A stretch of 42,644 bases of DNA from Subtercola sp. GTDB lineage: Bacteria; Actinomycetota; Actinomycetes; Actinomycetales; Microbacteriaceae. The notes beneath the pieces are model-generated. The model had not been told where the DNA came from and made no database searches. It saw only the letters and a list, made by a program, of their open reading frames with translations. The stretch spans positions 1-42,644 of the forward strand of contig JAODBB010000041.1 of the NCBI GenBank assembly GCA_025463745.1, in the 5' to 3' direction. Both the position numbers and the translations under genes were made by a program. Within the stretch, counting starts at the first letter, position 1. The number at the start of each line of letters is the position of its first letter. Shown one piece after another: positions 40,666-42,644 of this stretch.

Positions 40666-41994
40666 GTGACTGAACGCGTACTCATCAAAGACCTTCCCGC
40701 CCTGGCCGACGGCCCCGTCACTGTTTCGGGGTGGGTCGAGACCGTACGCGATCAGAAGAAGGTGCAGTTCGTCGTTCTGCGCGACGAAAGCGGTGCCGTT
40801 CAACTCGTCAACCCGCGAGCGACTGACGACGAGGGTCTTGTCGTCGCCGACGAACCGGCCACCACGATCTCTGCCCTCACTCAAGGCTCGTTCGTCACGG
40901 CGACGGGTCAGCTCAAGCACGACGAGCGCGTCAAGCTCGGCGGCATCGAGGTCAAGCTCGACACGCTGACCGTCGCCACCCTCGCCAACGCCGAAACTCC
41001 GATCGCGGCTGACAGCGGCATCGACAAGCGCATGGACTGGCGTTTTCTCGACCTGCGCGTTCCGCGCAACGCGCTCATCTTCCGCATTCAGACCACGCTC
41101 GAGCACGCCTTTCGCACGTACTGGATCGAGCGCGACTACGTCGAGATCCACACCCCGAAGCTCATGGCGAGCCCATCGGAGTCGAATGCCGAACTCTTCA
41201 AGCTCGACTACTTCGACACCACCGCCTACCTTGCGCAGAGCCCGCAGTTCTTCAAGCAGATGGCGCAGTCGGCCGGTTTCGGCAAGATCTTCGACATCGG
41301 ACCGGTGTTTCGGGCCGACCCGTCGTTCACCTCGCGGCACGCAACGGAATACACCGGCGTCGACGCCGAGATCAGCTGGATCGACAGCCACGGAGACGTG
41401 ATGCGCATGCAAGAGGAGCTGCTCGTCGCCGGGTTCACCGCCGTGGCTGCGAAGCACGGGGCTGAGATCAAAGAGCTGTTCGATGTCGACTTCGTTGTGC
41501 CGAGCATCCCTTTCCCCCGCATTCCGCTGCTCGAGGCGAAAGAGATCGTCGCGGCGCGCGGGCACGTGGTCGACCGCAACGACGACGACCTCGACCCCGA
41601 AGGCGAACGTCAGATCTCCGCACACGTGTTCGAGACGTACGGCCACGAGTTCGTGTTTCTCACCGACTACCCGGCGAGCATCCGCCCGTTTTACCACATG
41701 CGCAACGAAGAGAACCCGGCGCTCACCAAGAGCTACGACCTGGTCTACCGCGGCACCGAGATAACCACCGGCGCGCAGCGAGAACATCGTGTCGAGGTTC
41801 TCGAGGCGCAAGCCGTCGAGAAGGGCCTCGACCCCGTTGAGCTCGACTACTACCTCGACTTCTTCCGCTTCGGCGTACCACCGCACGGCGGCTTCGGCAT
41901 GGGCCTCGCCCGTGTACTGATGCTGATGCTGCATCAAGGCAACCTGCGTGAAGTCACCTACCTCTTCCGCGGCCCCACCCGCCTGCAGCCGTAG
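40666..41994 (+). CDS. aspS: aspartyl-tRNA synthetase, archaeal/eukaryotic type (AspRS2)
   Basis: The 442-residue class IIb synthetase has an OB-fold anticodon-binding domain (TVSGWVETVRDQKKVQFVVL) and a catalytic domain with motif 2 (FDIGPVFRADPSFTSRH) and motif 3 (GGFGMGLARVLMLML). It lacks the GAD insertion of bacterial AspRS, which is about 590 residues, so it belongs to the archaeal-like type. Such enzymes are often non-discriminating and also charge tRNA-Asn for the amidotransferase route. The gene begins at GTG 40666. Confidence 0.92.
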   Translation: MTERVLIKDLPALADGPVTVSGWVETVRDQKKVQFVVLRDESGAVQLVNPRATDDEGLVVADEPATTISALTQGSFVTATGQLKHDERVKLGGIEVKLDTLTVATLANAETPIAADSGIDKRMDWRFLDLRVPRNALIFRIQTTLEHAFRTYWIERDYVEIHTPKLMASPSESNAELFKLDYFDTTAYLAQSPQFFKQMAQSAGFGKIFDIGPVFRADPSFTSRHATEYTGVDAEISWIDSHGDVMRMQEELLVAGFTAVAAKHGAEIKELFDVDFVVPSIPFPRIPLLEAKEIVAARGHVVDRNDDDLDPEGERQISAHVFETYGHEFVFLTDYPASIRPFYHMRNEENPALTKSYDLVYRGTEITTGAQREHRVEVLEAQAVEKGLDPVELDYYLDFFRFGVPPHGGFGMGLARVLMLMLHQGNLREVTYLFRGPTRLQP

Positions 41995-42011
41995 CTCCAG
42001 CGGACCCGCCC

Positions 42012-42065
42012 GCAGTCGCGGCAGTCGTGGCGGTCGCGGCGGTCGCGGCCGTCGTGGCAGTCGTC
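42012..42065. repeat. 9-bp tandem repeat, six copies
   Basis: Units of the form GC(A/G/C)GTCG(C/T)G run from 42012 to 42065 between aspS and the HNH gene. I see no gene in the 215-bp gap and no clear terminator. Confidence 0.75.
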
Positions 42066-42209
42066 GCTCGGCCACGCGTTGCCGTATGTATCTGCCGGCA
42101 TTCGTCGTCCGTCCGTCACCCCCGGTCGGAGCCGATGGTCCGCAGTCAGGGCTGAACGAGTAGCCGCCGCAACCACCGAAGATGTCTGTGAAGCAGAGTT
42201 CTCTTCCGT

Positions 42210-42644
42210 TCATCGGGCGCCTCCTCGGGCGCGTGCTTGTGTGTGTGGGCGTCCGGTGCGTCGCCTGGTGCAGGGTCTGGGTGTTTGGGTCCAGTCGATC
42301 TCGGGTGGCGGGATGATGTGTGGCACCCCGTTCAGCATGACCAGTTGCCATCGGCTGTGATGTAAGTGTCTGTGGTGGAAAGGGCAGACGAGTACTCCGA
42401 GGTCGGTGTCTGTGCGGCCGGGGAGGTAGCCTTCGTCACGCCATTCCACGGTGTGGTGACTTTCACACCAGGACGGTGGGCGTGTGCAGCCGGGCCAGAC
42501 GCAGCCGCCGTCGCGGGCGGCCATCGCCCTGTTCTGCGCCGCGGTGAAGAGGCGTTTCGTTTTGCCGTGCTGCAGGATCCGGCCTTCATGCATCAGCGTG
42601 GTGATGATGTCGCCTTGGCAGAGCAGCTGTTCCACCGTGCTGAC
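42210..42644 (-). CDS. DUF222/HNH endonuclease domain protein (13E12 type), 5' part outside the window
   Basis: The visible 144 residues are the C-terminus: LLCQGDIITTLMHEGRIL, the HNH module with CVWPGCTRPPSWCESHH (Cys, His-His), VCPFHHRHLHHSRW, and the tail PPPEIDWTQTPRPCTRRR. The frame is open to the window end, so a GTG at 42635 is internal. Its sequence is clearly different from the member at 1-672 (which has the CTFPLDC form), so these are two separate family members and not a recent duplication. Confidence 0.92.
   Translation of the reverse strand, partial: VSTVEQLLCQGDIITTLMHEGRILQHGKTKRLFTAAQNRAMAARDGGCVWPGCTRPPSWCESHHTVEWRDEGYLPGRTDTDLGVLVCPFHHRHLHHSRWQLVMLNGVPHIIPPPEIDWTQTPRPCTRRRTGRPHTQARARGGAR

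Noticed and set aside
40285..42351. Very long open frame on the minus strand upstream of the histidine phosphatase
   Set aside because: It is antisense to aspS, which has all class II motifs. The phosphatase catalytic start motif follows directly after GTG 40284.

Overview
The window is high-GC DNA from an actinobacterium, most likely of the family Microbacteriaceae. Supporting signs are a menaquinone pathway of actinobacterial type, a System II cytochrome c maturation operon (histidine phosphatase, TlpA/ResA, CcdA, ResB, CcsB), a short archaeal-type AspRS, DUF222/HNH (13E12-type) genes cut by both window edges, many GTG starts, and many genes whose start codon lies 6-8 bases after a TANNNT box, as expected for leaderless mRNAs.

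Layout. 1-1144: 3' part of a DUF222-HNH gene, a 17-bp tandem repeat and a small conserved-looking gene. 1418-5839: GH38 alpha-mannosidase plus GPH sugar symporter, a two-gene glycan-use operon. 5888-6254: an MNT nucleotidyltransferase antitoxin whose HEPN partner seems reduced to a stub. 6278-7092: an unknown gene, then tRNA-Met and tRNA-Thr. 7192-10515: GH13 alpha-glucosidase, then an inositol-monophosphatase-like gene coupled to a lipoprotein gene. 10596-13151: a secreted M15-like/DUF4214 protein and three small genes of unknown role. 13637-16550: tRNA-Tyr, a LacI regulator, a lytic transglycosylase and YajQ. 16569-19984: an FkbM-type methyltransferase with a coiled coil, and a GntR(YtrA)-ABC operon with a near-perfect operator.

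20018-35519 is a dispersed menaquinone locus: menG, polyprenyl diphosphate synthase and an FprA-like reductase on one strand; alditol oxidase, aldo/keto reductase and menF on the other; then ppk2, menD with a PLDc_N gene, a DUF4229 gene, menA, menE, menB and menC. menB is broken: its N-terminal and C-terminal parts are recognisable, but the whole central catalytic part is gone and the two parts are in different frames. All other men genes visible here look intact, although menF, menD and menE carry long low-complexity inserts, as do the GH38 enzyme and CcsB. 35516-40284 is the cytochrome c maturation operon, which fits a menaquinone-based respiratory chain. 40436-42644 holds a 43-residue membrane peptide, aspS and the 3' part of a second DUF222-HNH gene.

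I see no CRISPR array, prophage, transposase or rRNA. The observations most worth a second look are the menB deletion, the recurrent low-complexity inserts in core enzymes, a pair of related stem-loops placed between convergent genes, the orphan MNT gene, and the M15-like/DUF4214 surface protein.
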